DNA from: a virus
Length of the DNA stretch: 31,829 bases
Virus record (IMG/VR): IMGVR_UViG_3300022074_000216
Location: 1-31,829 of that record
Direction: 5' to 3' (one strand)
In this document: positions 17,954 through 22,729 of the stretch, piece after piece
How the letters are laid out: each line of letters begins with the position of its first letter
Numbering within the stretch: the first letter of the stretch is position 1
The notes under the pieces: generated by a model
Databases searched by the model: none
The model's input: the letters and a program-made list of their open reading frames with translations, nothing else
Told to the model about the DNA's origin: nothing
Translations under genes and position numbers: made by a program

Positions 17954-18559
17954 ATGACAGGAACCGTTAAGATTCACGGCAAGGAATACAAGACTGTAGC
18001 CTTGCGTATTCAGGAGTTCAGGGAGAAGCATCCTGACTTCACCATTCAAACAGAATTGGTTGAGGCTAACGATACCTTGGTCGTTATGAAAGCCACGATA
18101 TCTATGGGGCCTCAGGTAATTGCCACCGGCTATGCTGAAGAGGTTAGGACAGCCAGCAAGATCAACCGTACTTCAGCGTTAGAGAATGCAGAGACCAGCG
18201 CAGTAGGAAGGGCCTTAGCGTTCTTCGGGCTGGGTGGTTCTGAGATAGCCTCAGCGGATGAGGTAGCCAACGCTATTAGTCAGCAGAATAGCCAAGGTTC
18301 CAATGAGGAAATGGAAAGGCTGGTGGCTCATAACGAAGCATGGCGTAACAACTCGGCCTCTATCTACTTCATCAAGGAATACATCAACATGGATGAGCCT
18401 AAGTGGGAGAACGTGGCTGAAGCATGGGCTGAGATTCCAAACGAAGATAAGCAAGCCTTGTGGCTGGCTCCTTCAAAGGGCGGGGTATTTACTACGGCTG
18501 AACGTGCCGCGCTCAAATCCGATGAGTTCAATGCCGCAAGAAAAGTAATGGGAGAGTAA
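17954..18559 (+). CDS. Putative single-strand annealing protein (Rad52/ERF-like)
   Basis: A 201-residue protein starting after AAAGGAGAGAGAG. The first 110 residues hold an alpha/beta core: VALRIQEFREKHPDFTIQTE, a strand VVMKATISM, VIATGYAEEVR, then the signature NRTSALENAETSAVGRALA with FGLGGSEIASADEVANAI. Proteins with this pattern lie beside recombination genes in many phages and I relate them to Rad52/ERF-type annealing proteins from memory. A helical C-terminal domain follows. Such proteins anneal complementary single strands in recombination-dependent replication. The context (NinB-like, NinG-like, RecA-fold ATPase, SSB-like partner two bases downstream) supports this. An alternative is a helicase-loader or ssDNA-binding accessory. 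Confidence 0.55.
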   Translation: MTGTVKIHGKEYKTVALRIQEFREKHPDFTIQTELVEANDTLVVMKATISMGPQVIATGYAEEVRTASKINRTSALENAETSAVGRALAFFGLGGSEIASADEVANAISQQNSQGSNEEMERLVAHNEAWRNNSASIYFIKEYINMDEPKWENVAEAWAEIPNEDKQALWLAPSKGGVFTTAERAALKSDEFNAARKVMGE

Positions 18560-18561
18560 CC

Positions 18562-18834
18562 ATGAGTGAAGAGAAAGTGTTTGTTGATGGCATGATCATC
18601 AAGAGCAAGTCAGAAGGCACACCAGACTGGGTGAAAGAGAAGATCTCTCTCAAGCTCGATGAGTTTGGCGCATGGGTTGCCGCACAGAAGAAGGCAGACC
18701 CTGACCTTGAATGGATCAACATCGACATCAAGCAATCTCAGGGCGGCAAGCTGTACGCAGAGCGCGATATGTGGAAGCCACAAAAGCAGGAGAAGCCCAA
18801 GGATGATTCAATGCCGGAGTGGATGAAAGGTTAA
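18562..18834 (+). CDS. Small hypothetical protein with SSB-like tail, partner of annealing protein
   Basis: A 90-residue protein starting two bases after the annealing-protein stop. The core has a short strand-rich part (KVFVDGMIIKSK, then WVKEKISLKLDEFGAWVAAQKK) and SQGGKLYAERDMWKP. The linker KPQKQEKPKDDSMPEWMKG is Lys/Pro/Gln-rich and ends in an acidic-hydrophobic tip reminiscent of SSB C-terminal tails, which recruit partner proteins. I do not recognise a named family. A small ssDNA-binding or recombination cofactor role is inferred from the operon and tail. It is followed by a hairpin and a strong terminator. Confidence 0.65.
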   Translation: MSEEKVFVDGMIIKSKSEGTPDWVKEKISLKLDEFGAWVAAQKKADPDLEWINIDIKQSQGGKLYAERDMWKPQKQEKPKDDSMPEWMKG

Positions 18835-18837
18835 GTC

Positions 18838-18861
18838 CGTTGGTCTGGTTCCGTACCAACG
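18838..18861 (+). other. Stem-loop upstream of terminator (attenuator-like leader)
   Basis: CGTTGGT at 18838-18844 pairs with ACCAACG at 18855-18861 around a 10-base loop, giving a 7-bp perfect stem. It begins just after the stop codon at 18834 and precedes the terminator hairpin by six bases. Two hairpins in series before the gene at 18904 resemble a transcript-processing or attenuation element. Confidence 0.5.
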
Positions 18862-18867
18862 TCCCTT

Positions 18868-18892
18868 GCCCCGTCCAGTGCGGGGCTTTTTT
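18868..18892 (+). terminator. Rho-independent terminator after recombination operon
   Basis: GCCCCG (18868-18873) pairs with CGGGGC (18881-18886) around a 7-base loop, followed by six T (18887-18892). This is a strong intrinsic terminator. The ribosome-binding site AGGAG of the next gene begins one base after the T run, so readthrough would be needed for that gene unless a promoter lies within. Confidence 0.85.
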
Positions 18893-18903
18893 AGGAGATT
18901 TAA

Positions 18904-19086
18904 ATGAGCGAGCAAACTGAATACCTGTACTACCGTGACCTGTTTGACATCTTCAAGGTGTACCAGGTGCCAAAGCTGATCCGTATCCTGGATGATCAGG
19001 GCATTAATTACTTCAAGGATGCGAGCGAGAAACCCTTTACGACAAGGGCCGCTATCGATGGTGCGTTAGAAGGGAGTGGTAATTAG
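18904..19086 (+). CDS. Hypothetical protein, 60 residues
   Basis: A 60-residue soluble protein (opening MSEQTEYLYYRDLFDIFKVY, then VPKLIRILDDQGINYF and FTTRAAIDGALEGSG). The pattern of two helices with a DQGINYF-like turn resembles a helix-turn-helix-like excisionase or small DNA-binding protein, as seen in phage DUF4224-type proteins, but similarity is weak. AGGAG lies six bases before the ATG, directly after the terminator. It could be a regulator expressed by readthrough. Confidence 0.6.
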   Translation: MSEQTEYLYYRDLFDIFKVYQVPKLIRILDDQGINYFKDASEKPFTTRAAIDGALEGSGN

Positions 19087-19088
19087 CC

Positions 19089-19280
19089 ATGAGCAAAGTC
19101 TATCGAATATCAAACCTGCAAAACAAAACTCTTGCGCTAATTGAATTTGTTGAAATGCCTACCGAAGAGGATATTCAGGATATTCTTGAGGGCTTCTTCG
19201 AGTTTTGGCATGACGTTGAAGGGTGGCAAATAATCCATGATGGAGAAGAGGGTGTGCAGGAAATGCATCTTGATCTCTAG
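19089..19280 (+). CDS. Hypothetical protein, 63 residues
   Basis: A 63-residue very acidic protein starting two bases after the previous stop, with GGAG about 12-15 bases upstream. The sequence is beta/alpha-like (VYRISNLQNKTLALIEFVE, then EEDIQDILEGFFEFWHDV) and ends in MHLDL. No motif or family is recognised. The acidity and size are typical of phage early proteins that bind host factors, which is only a guess. Confidence 0.58.
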   Translation: MSKVYRISNLQNKTLALIEFVEMPTEEDIQDILEGFFEFWHDVEGWQIIHDGEEGVQEMHLDL

Positions 19281-19375
19281 GTAGGGGTGCCGCGATTCTG
19301 TCTACCGGAACGCGGCCAACCGGCCAACAGGTAAGAGATTACCTCAGACCCATCCATACTATCAGGTGAAATCTC
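19281..19375. other. Convergent intergenic region with two hairpins
   Basis: Between convergent genes. GCCGCG (19289-19294) pairs with CGCGGC (19311-19316) around a 16-base loop. A direct repeat GGCCAACC/GGCCAAC follows (19314-19327). Then GAGATTACCT (19335-19344) pairs with AGGT (19364-19367) plus AATCTC (19370-19375), with a two-base bulge; this second stem runs into the end of the leftward gene. Neither has a T run on either strand, so neither is a classical terminator. Confidence 0.4.
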
Positions 19376-19643
19376 TATCGAGATACTGTTTTTCCTGCCG
19401 ACAGTCCTGATATCCCTGCATGTACGCATCAGACGTGCATAGATTCGAGCGATTCTTCATACAATCAGCCCAGCCGTGCTTGTAATCACGCTCGATCATG
19501 TCGAGGTAGTCGTTCATGTAGAACTCGCATGATCCTAGATCTGGCTTCGTATCTACTTCATTGACTACTTGAATCCCTCGTAGCATTTCCAAGGACTGCT
19601 CAAGTGAGTCCATCGGTAGTTCTTTTGGCGCTTTAAACTTCAT
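19362..19643 (-). CDS. Hypothetical early protein with paired Cys
   Basis: A 93-residue protein, last gene of the leftward small-gene operon. It opens MKFKAPKELPMDSLEQSLEM and has four Cys (SCEFY, ADCMKN, NLCTS, QDCRQ) in a tyrosine-rich helical region (DYKHGWADCMKN, DAYMQGYQDCRQ). The last two helices repeat a YxxGxxDC pattern, known from several phage hypothetical proteins, where GWxDC and GYxDC segments recur. It overlaps the preceding gene by 11 nt. The start follows the operon's shared leader GAGGTTAAACA-ATG. Function unknown. Confidence 0.65.
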   Translation of the reverse strand: MKFKAPKELPMDSLEQSLEMLRGIQVVNEVDTKPDLGSCEFYMNDYLDMIERDYKHGWADCMKNRSNLCTSDAYMQGYQDCRQEKQYLDRDFT

Positions 19644-19935
19644 TGTTTAACCTCTCGCATACATCTTCAAAGTTAATGATGCTGTAACCGTTCCATGTAC
19701 AGCTAATCACGTCGATCCATTCCTCGCGCAATACCGCAACCTGGCCCCATGCCTCGTCGGTGTAGACCTCTTGGCGCGTGTTCATCTCTGCTTCGATCTC
19801 ATCAAGATTTACGATCAGTGACGCGACACCAGTATTGCGGTCGAAGTCATCGATCTGTGCGCCCATGAAGTCGTCAGCGTCGTCATGTACTAACGCCACG
19901 ATGTTGATCAGTGCTTTATCTCTGGGTAGGTTCAT
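19633..19935 (-). CDS. Hypothetical acidic early protein
   Basis: A 100-residue acidic protein (opening MNLPRDKALINIVALVHDD, with DDFDRNTGVASLIVNLDEIE and a C-terminal WNGYSIINFEDVCERLNN). It appears alpha/beta. GGAGG lies seven bases before the ATG, a strong ribosome-binding site. The 5' end overlaps the upstream gene by 20 nt and the 3' end overlaps the next by 11 nt, so it belongs to a tightly packed operon. No family recognised. Confidence 0.62.
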   Translation of the reverse strand: MNLPRDKALINIVALVHDDADDFMGAQIDDFDRNTGVASLIVNLDEIEAEMNTRQEVYTDEAWGQVAVLREEWIDVISCTWNGYSIINFEDVCERLNNEV

Positions 19936-20113
19936 CGCCCTGCCTCCGTTTTATGTAGTCCGTAACGATCTCATGGTGAGGGCCGGTCTTGTAGTTTGTA
20001 GAGATATCCTGTGCAAACTGATTCAACCCTTCCCATGTCGGCCTCTCGTCATAACTACTACAGGTATTGAAGTAAAGCTGTAGCAGTGTTTCAGGGTAAA
20101 GCCGCTCCATCAT
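19916..20113 (-). CDS. Hypothetical early protein, 65 residues
   Basis: A 65-residue protein (MMERLYPETLLQLYFNTC, then WEGLNQFAQDISTNY and EIVTDYIKRRQGDEPTQR). Helical with a basic C-terminus. Its start overlaps the upstream gene's stop by four bases (ATGA), and its 3' end overlaps the next gene by 20 nt. A start one codon later is equally possible. No recognisable domain. Confidence 0.6.
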   Translation of the reverse strand: MMERLYPETLLQLYFNTCSSYDERPTWEGLNQFAQDISTNYKTGPHHEIVTDYIKRRQGDEPTQR

Positions 20114-20439
20114 TTCCCCCCGCTTTCTCTTTGAAGGTACACGACGTTATTGCGAATCTCCAGCTGTGTACGGGCTACCTCGTCGGAGGCATCCGGTACG
20201 TCGGCTAAGATCTGATCGACTCTCTGGAGCAATTCTACGGCTTCCTGGATGGCCTCATGCGCCTTGGATGCTCTCCATCGGTACAACTCAGGAAATAAAC
20301 GACGAGCAAACATCTGGATGCTATAAGGTGTAGATGAGGAGAGCCTGCGATCTTCATTGAGATGAGAAAGCAGAAGATCTACTTCCGCCTTACCAAGCTC
20401 TGGCACTGCCTTTGAAACATTTTCAAAATTTAAATCCAT
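20110..20439 (-). CDS. Hypothetical helical early protein
   Basis: A 109-residue helical protein (MDLNFENVSKAVPELGKAEV, RRLFPELYRWRASKAHEAI, VELLQRVDQILADV). A good ribosome-binding site (GAGGAG, seven bases) precedes ATG 20439. It lies one base downstream of the preceding gene's stop. No catalytic motif or family is recognised. Confidence 0.62.
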   Translation of the reverse strand: MDLNFENVSKAVPELGKAEVDLLLSHLNEDRRLSSSTPYSIQMFARRLFPELYRWRASKAHEAIQEAVELLQRVDQILADVPDASDEVARTQLEIRNNVVYLQRESGGK

Positions 20440-20440
20440 T

Positions 20441-20608
20441 TCACAGCTCCTCTTTCAGTAGATCAATGATTTCATCGGAGTCCATCCCGACACGCTCGCA
20501 CCAGTAGATTAGTGCGAGGATGTTTTGGGTTTCGGAGTGAACGAAGTGATCGACAGCATCGCGCACCTGTTCACCTATTTCGCCGTAGGCATATCTTGGT
20601 GTAGCCAT
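20441..20608 (-). CDS. Hypothetical early protein, 55 residues
   Basis: I take ATG 20608, seven bases after GAGGG, instead of the longer in-frame start at 20650 that overlaps the upstream gene. The 55-residue product (MATPRYAYGEIGEQVRDAVD, then HSETQNILALIYWCERVGMD) is acidic and ends in DEIIDLLKEEL. Function unknown. The leader between 20609 and 20642 has the 14-mer also found at 17899. Confidence 0.6.
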   Translation of the reverse strand: MATPRYAYGEIGEQVRDAVDHFVHSETQNILALIYWCERVGMDSDEIIDLLKEEL

Positions 20609-20642
20609 ATTGTTACCCTCTTTGTTGATGTTTAGCATAACT

Positions 20643-20840
20643 TTATACAACTTTGCCGGAGTTTACCAGATCAATGCGCGCCTCTACTTCAGCTTTTGCG
20701 CGTTCGATCTCGTCGTCTGACAGATGACCAGCGATTGACTCCGCCATGCGTAGCACGTCGTCCGATTGTTCTTCTGTCGGAGCTGTGACAGCAAGCCACA
20801 AGCCCATGCGGAACGCCTCATAATGGTTTTGAATTTGCAT
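20643..20840 (-). CDS. Hypothetical early protein, 65 residues
   Basis: I take ATG 20840, preceded by AGAGG and the shared leader GAGGATTAAACCA, rather than the in-frame 20873 start, which would run into the upstream 54-residue gene. The protein opens MQIQNHYEAFRMGLWLAVTA and contains EEQSDDVLRMAESIAGHLSD, with an acidic helical C-terminus. Similar small phage proteins exist but have no known function. Confidence 0.6.
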   Translation of the reverse strand: MQIQNHYEAFRMGLWLAVTAPTEEQSDDVLRMAESIAGHLSDDEIERAKAEVEARIDLVNSGKVV

Positions 20841-20844
20841 TGGT

Positions 20845-21009
20845 TTAATCCTCTTGATCGAGCCAGATTTCAAAGCTTCCTTGGTTTAGGTCGCACAGCA
20901 TGTGCTCCGCTTCCCGTTCTGCTTCCTTGTAGGTTGGGTACTCCGCTTCGGACGTGTAAACGTCGCCGCCGTCGCGGTCGATGATGGTGAAGCCAAACAA
21001 TTCATCCAT
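20845..21009 (-). CDS. Small early protein, 54 residues
   Basis: A short gene below a 60-residue cut-off. It starts at ATG 21009 after GGAG at a 7-base spacing and ends in TAA at 20845-20847. The product opens MDELFGFTIIDRDGGDVYTS and contains EAEYPTYKEAEREAEHMLCD, ending in SFEIWLDQED. The opening FTIIDRDGGDVYTSEAEYPT-type pattern suggests a small beta/alpha protein family seen in phages. It fills the gap between two packed genes (four bases to the next start, two after the previous stop), which supports reality. Function unknown. Confidence 0.68.
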   Translation of the reverse strand: MDELFGFTIIDRDGGDVYTSEAEYPTYKEAEREAEHMLCDLNQGSFEIWLDQED

Positions 21010-21011
21010 GA

Positions 21012-21170
21012 TTAAAGCTCCCCACTGATAGCTTCCAAGCTAAACAAGCCGACCAGTCCGCCGGCAAGGAACGCAGACGCTCCAAGCCATTCAAAGTTAA
21101 GCGCCAACATCGCGCCGGTTAGCAGTAGGGCCGCCGTGATAGCGGCCAAGGTGATGTTTGTTTTTCCCAT
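21012..21170 (-). CDS. Small membrane protein, two TM helices
   Basis: A 52-residue protein. I take ATG 21170, which follows the AGGGGTTAACC leader, and not the in-frame start at 21305, which lies inside the neighbour. Two hydrophobic helices are visible: ITLAAITAALLLTGAMLAL and WLGASAFLAGGLVGLFSL. The C-terminus is acidic. Early phage membrane micropeptides may alter host envelope function or anchor replication; function here is unknown. It overlaps nothing and sits two bases after the DUF7227-like gene. Confidence 0.65.
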   Translation of the reverse strand: MGKTNITLAAITAALLLTGAMLALNFEWLGASAFLAGGLVGLFSLEAISGEL

Positions 21171-21172
21171 GG

Positions 21173-21916
21173 TTAACCCCTTGCAATGATTGCTGTATTG
21201 AATTTGTTGGAGCGCGAACCATGCACAGCGATCGCGATATTCTGAGATACCCCGTCGCATAGCTTGCAGTCTACGCACTGGATGCCGTCGGAATCTGCCA
21301 GGCATTCGATCTCGCCAGGCAATAACCCGTCTCCTTCCATTGCCACGCGGAATGTTTTTGCGCCTTGTTTTTGATATTTGGTCGCTTGTTTGGGGGAGTC
21401 AGCCGATACCTGGCACAGCGTAAAATACCGCTGATCAAAGTTTTTGTGATTGGCCTGGTGTGTGTAGCCGGTATGTGCGCGGGCTAGTCTGGCGATGATG
21501 TGAAAGACCTCAAAGGGTACAGCGGCGGGATCACCATAAGCGCCTAACCTAACAACACGCGACCGGAAATAATCAGCGTGTAGCTTGTGATCATATTGCT
21601 CATACAATCCGCGCTTGTAGCTTTTCCAGATCTGATTGGGTGCCTGGTAAACGCTCACATAACACGCGCCGTTATTGAAGTGACGATGTGGACAGCTACC
21701 ACATATCGATGAATCCTCGCCGGTCTTTGTGGCTTCGACGGGGTTGATATCGTCGCGGAGTATCCAGGTCTGTATGGCGTCGCCGGTTTTTGGGTTAGAC
21801 GTTGAAAGGGTAGCGATTACCACAATGGGTGCGCCGTCTAATACCGATGGGCCCTGGTATAGAATGAAGCCACGTCGTTTGGGTAATGCTTTAGGGGATG
21901 TCTTTTTACCTAGCAT
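21173..21916 (-). CDS. Conserved phage protein with Cys pairs (DUF7227-like)
   Basis: A 247-residue protein. I take ATG 21916 after GAGAGAG; the in-frame extension to 22021 is unlikely because it crosses the terminator hairpin at 21967-21982. Visible blocks: RGFILYQGPSVLDGAPIVVI, ICGSCPHR with NGACYVSV, PNQIWKSYKRGLY, VVRLGAYGDPAAVP, and CVDCKLCDG near the C-terminus. The two clusters (CxxC...C and CxxCxxC) could bind zinc or an iron-sulfur cofactor. This pattern is common in phage replication/early regions (a family I recall as DUF7227). No activity is known to me. It may be a DNA-interacting protein. Confidence 0.7.
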   Translation of the reverse strand: MLGKKTSPKALPKRRGFILYQGPSVLDGAPIVVIATLSTSNPKTGDAIQTWILRDDINPVEATKTGEDSSICGSCPHRHFNNGACYVSVYQAPNQIWKSYKRGLYEQYDHKLHADYFRSRVVRLGAYGDPAAVPFEVFHIIARLARAHTGYTHQANHKNFDQRYFTLCQVSADSPKQATKYQKQGAKTFRVAMEGDGLLPGEIECLADSDGIQCVDCKLCDGVSQNIAIAVHGSRSNKFNTAIIARG

Positions 21917-21962
21917 TGTAAGTCTCTCTCTTTTGTTGGGTTGATGGTGCAAAGCGCACCCG

Positions 21963-21982
21963 AAAAGCCATCCGAAGATGGC
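21963..21982 (-). terminator. UUCG-tetraloop hairpin, leftward terminator
   Basis: On the minus strand GCCATC-TTCG-GATGGC (21982 to 21967) is a perfect 6-bp stem with a UUCG tetraloop, followed by TTTT (21966-21963). It lies between the 31-residue gene and the DUF7227-like gene, so it probably reduces transcription into the rest of the leftward operon. The short T run suggests partial termination. Confidence 0.75.
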
Positions 21983-21996
21983 CAGTCGGCTAGGCT

Positions 21997-22092
21997 TTAA
22001 ATGTCTTTGTATTGATCCCACAACTGGACAGCCATAAAAGCAGTTACCAAAGTAAATATGCCGATAACAATAAGCATTGGTATATGTTCCAT
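21997..22092 (-). CDS. 31-residue single-TM micropeptide
   Basis: A micropeptide starting ATG 22092 after the leader AAGGGGTTAAACA and ending in TAA at 21997-21999. It consists of MEHIPM, one membrane helix LIVIGIFTLVTAFMAVQLW, and DQYKDI. It begins 11 bases after the 57-residue membrane gene and is followed by a terminator hairpin. Its ribosome-binding leader matches that of other genes in the operon, supporting translation despite the length. Confidence 0.55.
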   Translation of the reverse strand: MEHIPMLIVIGIFTLVTAFMAVQLWDQYKDI

Positions 22093-22103
22093 TGTTTAAC
22101 CCC

Positions 22104-22277
22104 TTAGAAACGATTTAGTAGATAGACCAAAGCAAGCGCAAAGAATCCAGCGGATCCCGCGTACAGTGCGTCCATTAAGAAAAGGCCACCCATAAGGATG
22201 AGTGAGGTAAAGAGAAGCGATAGACCTAGAGTGATCAGTATTACTTCCATGATGGTGATTTGTGTTGGCTTGCTCAT
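22104..22277 (-). CDS. 57-residue two-TM membrane protein
   Basis: First gene of the leftward early operon, ATG 22277, in a frame different from the overlapping 84-residue shadow. The product opens MSKPTQITIM and has two hydrophobic helices, EVILITLGLSLLFTSLILMG and AGSAGFFALALVYLLNRF. It ends 11 bases before the next micropeptide. AAAGG precedes the ATG at about 9 bases. Early expression of two adjacent membrane micropeptides suggests an envelope or superinfection role, by inference. A second internal Met (codon 10) is an alternative start. Confidence 0.55.
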   Translation of the reverse strand: MSKPTQITIMEVILITLGLSLLFTSLILMGGLFLMDALYAGSAGFFALALVYLLNRF

Positions 22278-22340
22278 TTGTAAAACCTTTGTTTGTTGTT
22301 GATGGTTTTAATCTAACGGATGACCTCAAAGGATTTTCAC

Positions 22341-22380
22341 AATGTGACAAAACTTTTTTAGTTTTTTTGTGAATGTGACA
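22341..22380. repeat. Direct repeat AATGTGACA, 31 bp apart (operator-like)
   Basis: AATGTGACA occurs at 22341-22349 and 22372-22380, about three helical turns apart, separated by an A/T-rich spacer with two T runs. The first copy is part of an imperfect dyad, CACA-A-TGTG (22338-22346). It lies 64-103 bases upstream of the first leftward gene, suitable for an operator or activator site. Confidence 0.5.
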
Positions 22381-22403
22381 TTTTGAGATTGGATTGGGTT
22401 GGG

Positions 22404-22424
22404 TAGCTCATGGTTAGCTCATGG
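22404..22424. repeat. Direct repeat TAGCTCATGG, period 11
   Basis: TAGCTCATGG at 22404-22413 and again at 22415-22424, one base between copies, period 11. The near-helical period suggests side-by-side protein binding on one DNA face. Confidence 0.45.
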
Positions 22425-22463
22425 GGTACTTCATCCACTCTCACACCTCACATTTCTCCCCTC

Positions 22464-22512
22464 ATCTATTGGCATACTCAGTGCCACAATCTATTGGCAT
22501 TCCGAGTGCCAA
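22464..22512. repeat. Two 25-bp-spaced elements with internal dyad TTGGCA-N7-TGCCA
   Basis: ATCTATTGGCAT-N5-GTGCCA occurs at 22464-22486 and at 22489-22511, period 25. Only three of 23 positions differ, all inside the loop. Each has the palindrome TTGGCA-N7-TGCCA, extended to TGCCAA in the second copy. Conserved arms with a variable loop are typical of tandem operator or iteron sites for a dimeric DNA-binding protein. Confidence 0.6.
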
Positions 22513-22544
22513 TTGCTGGGATTTTTTCGGGGTGGGGGGGGTGT

Positions 22545-22567
22545 TGCGTATGTGCGTGTGCGTGTGT
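22545..22567. other. 23-bp alternating purine-pyrimidine tract after a G8 run
   Basis: TGCGTATGTGCGTGTGCGTG plus TGT alternates pyrimidine and purine without exception for 23 bp, mostly GT/GC steps, which favours Z-DNA under negative supercoiling. It lies four bases after the G8 run at 22534-22541. A structural or unwinding element is an inference. Confidence 0.5.
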
Positions 22568-22729
22568 TGCCTCTCAGACACAAAAAAGAGCCGTTTTAGC
22601 CTTATTCCAACTCCTTGATCCACCTCATGTTTTTATAACTGTTTTGCATAGATCAACTATTAGAGTAGAGTGCCTGTTGTGTAGTCCGTATTTTATAAGT
22701 AGGATAGGGAGGGAGGGTTGGTTAAGTAG

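Larger units (their letters stand above)
22278..22729. promoter_or_regulatory. Divergent non-coding control region with several repeats
   Basis: About 450 bases with no credible gene, between the leftward early operon and the rightward late operon. Contents: AATGTGACA twice, 31 bp apart; TAGCTCATGG twice, 11 bp apart; a 23-bp element twice at a 25-bp period with an internal dyad; a G8 tract (22534-22541); and a 23-bp alternating purine-pyrimidine tract. A candidate sigma-70 promoter for the late operon is TTGTGT (22677-22682), 17 bases, TAGGAT (22700-22705). The region is therefore likely the main early/late control switch, and could also carry an origin. All plus-strand frames stay open across part of it but have no ribosome-binding sites or protein-like composition. 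Confidence 0.65.

Noticed and set aside
19281-19361. Strong bidirectional terminator between convergent genes
   Set aside because: Two hairpins exist, but neither has a T run on either strand; termination there is unsupported.
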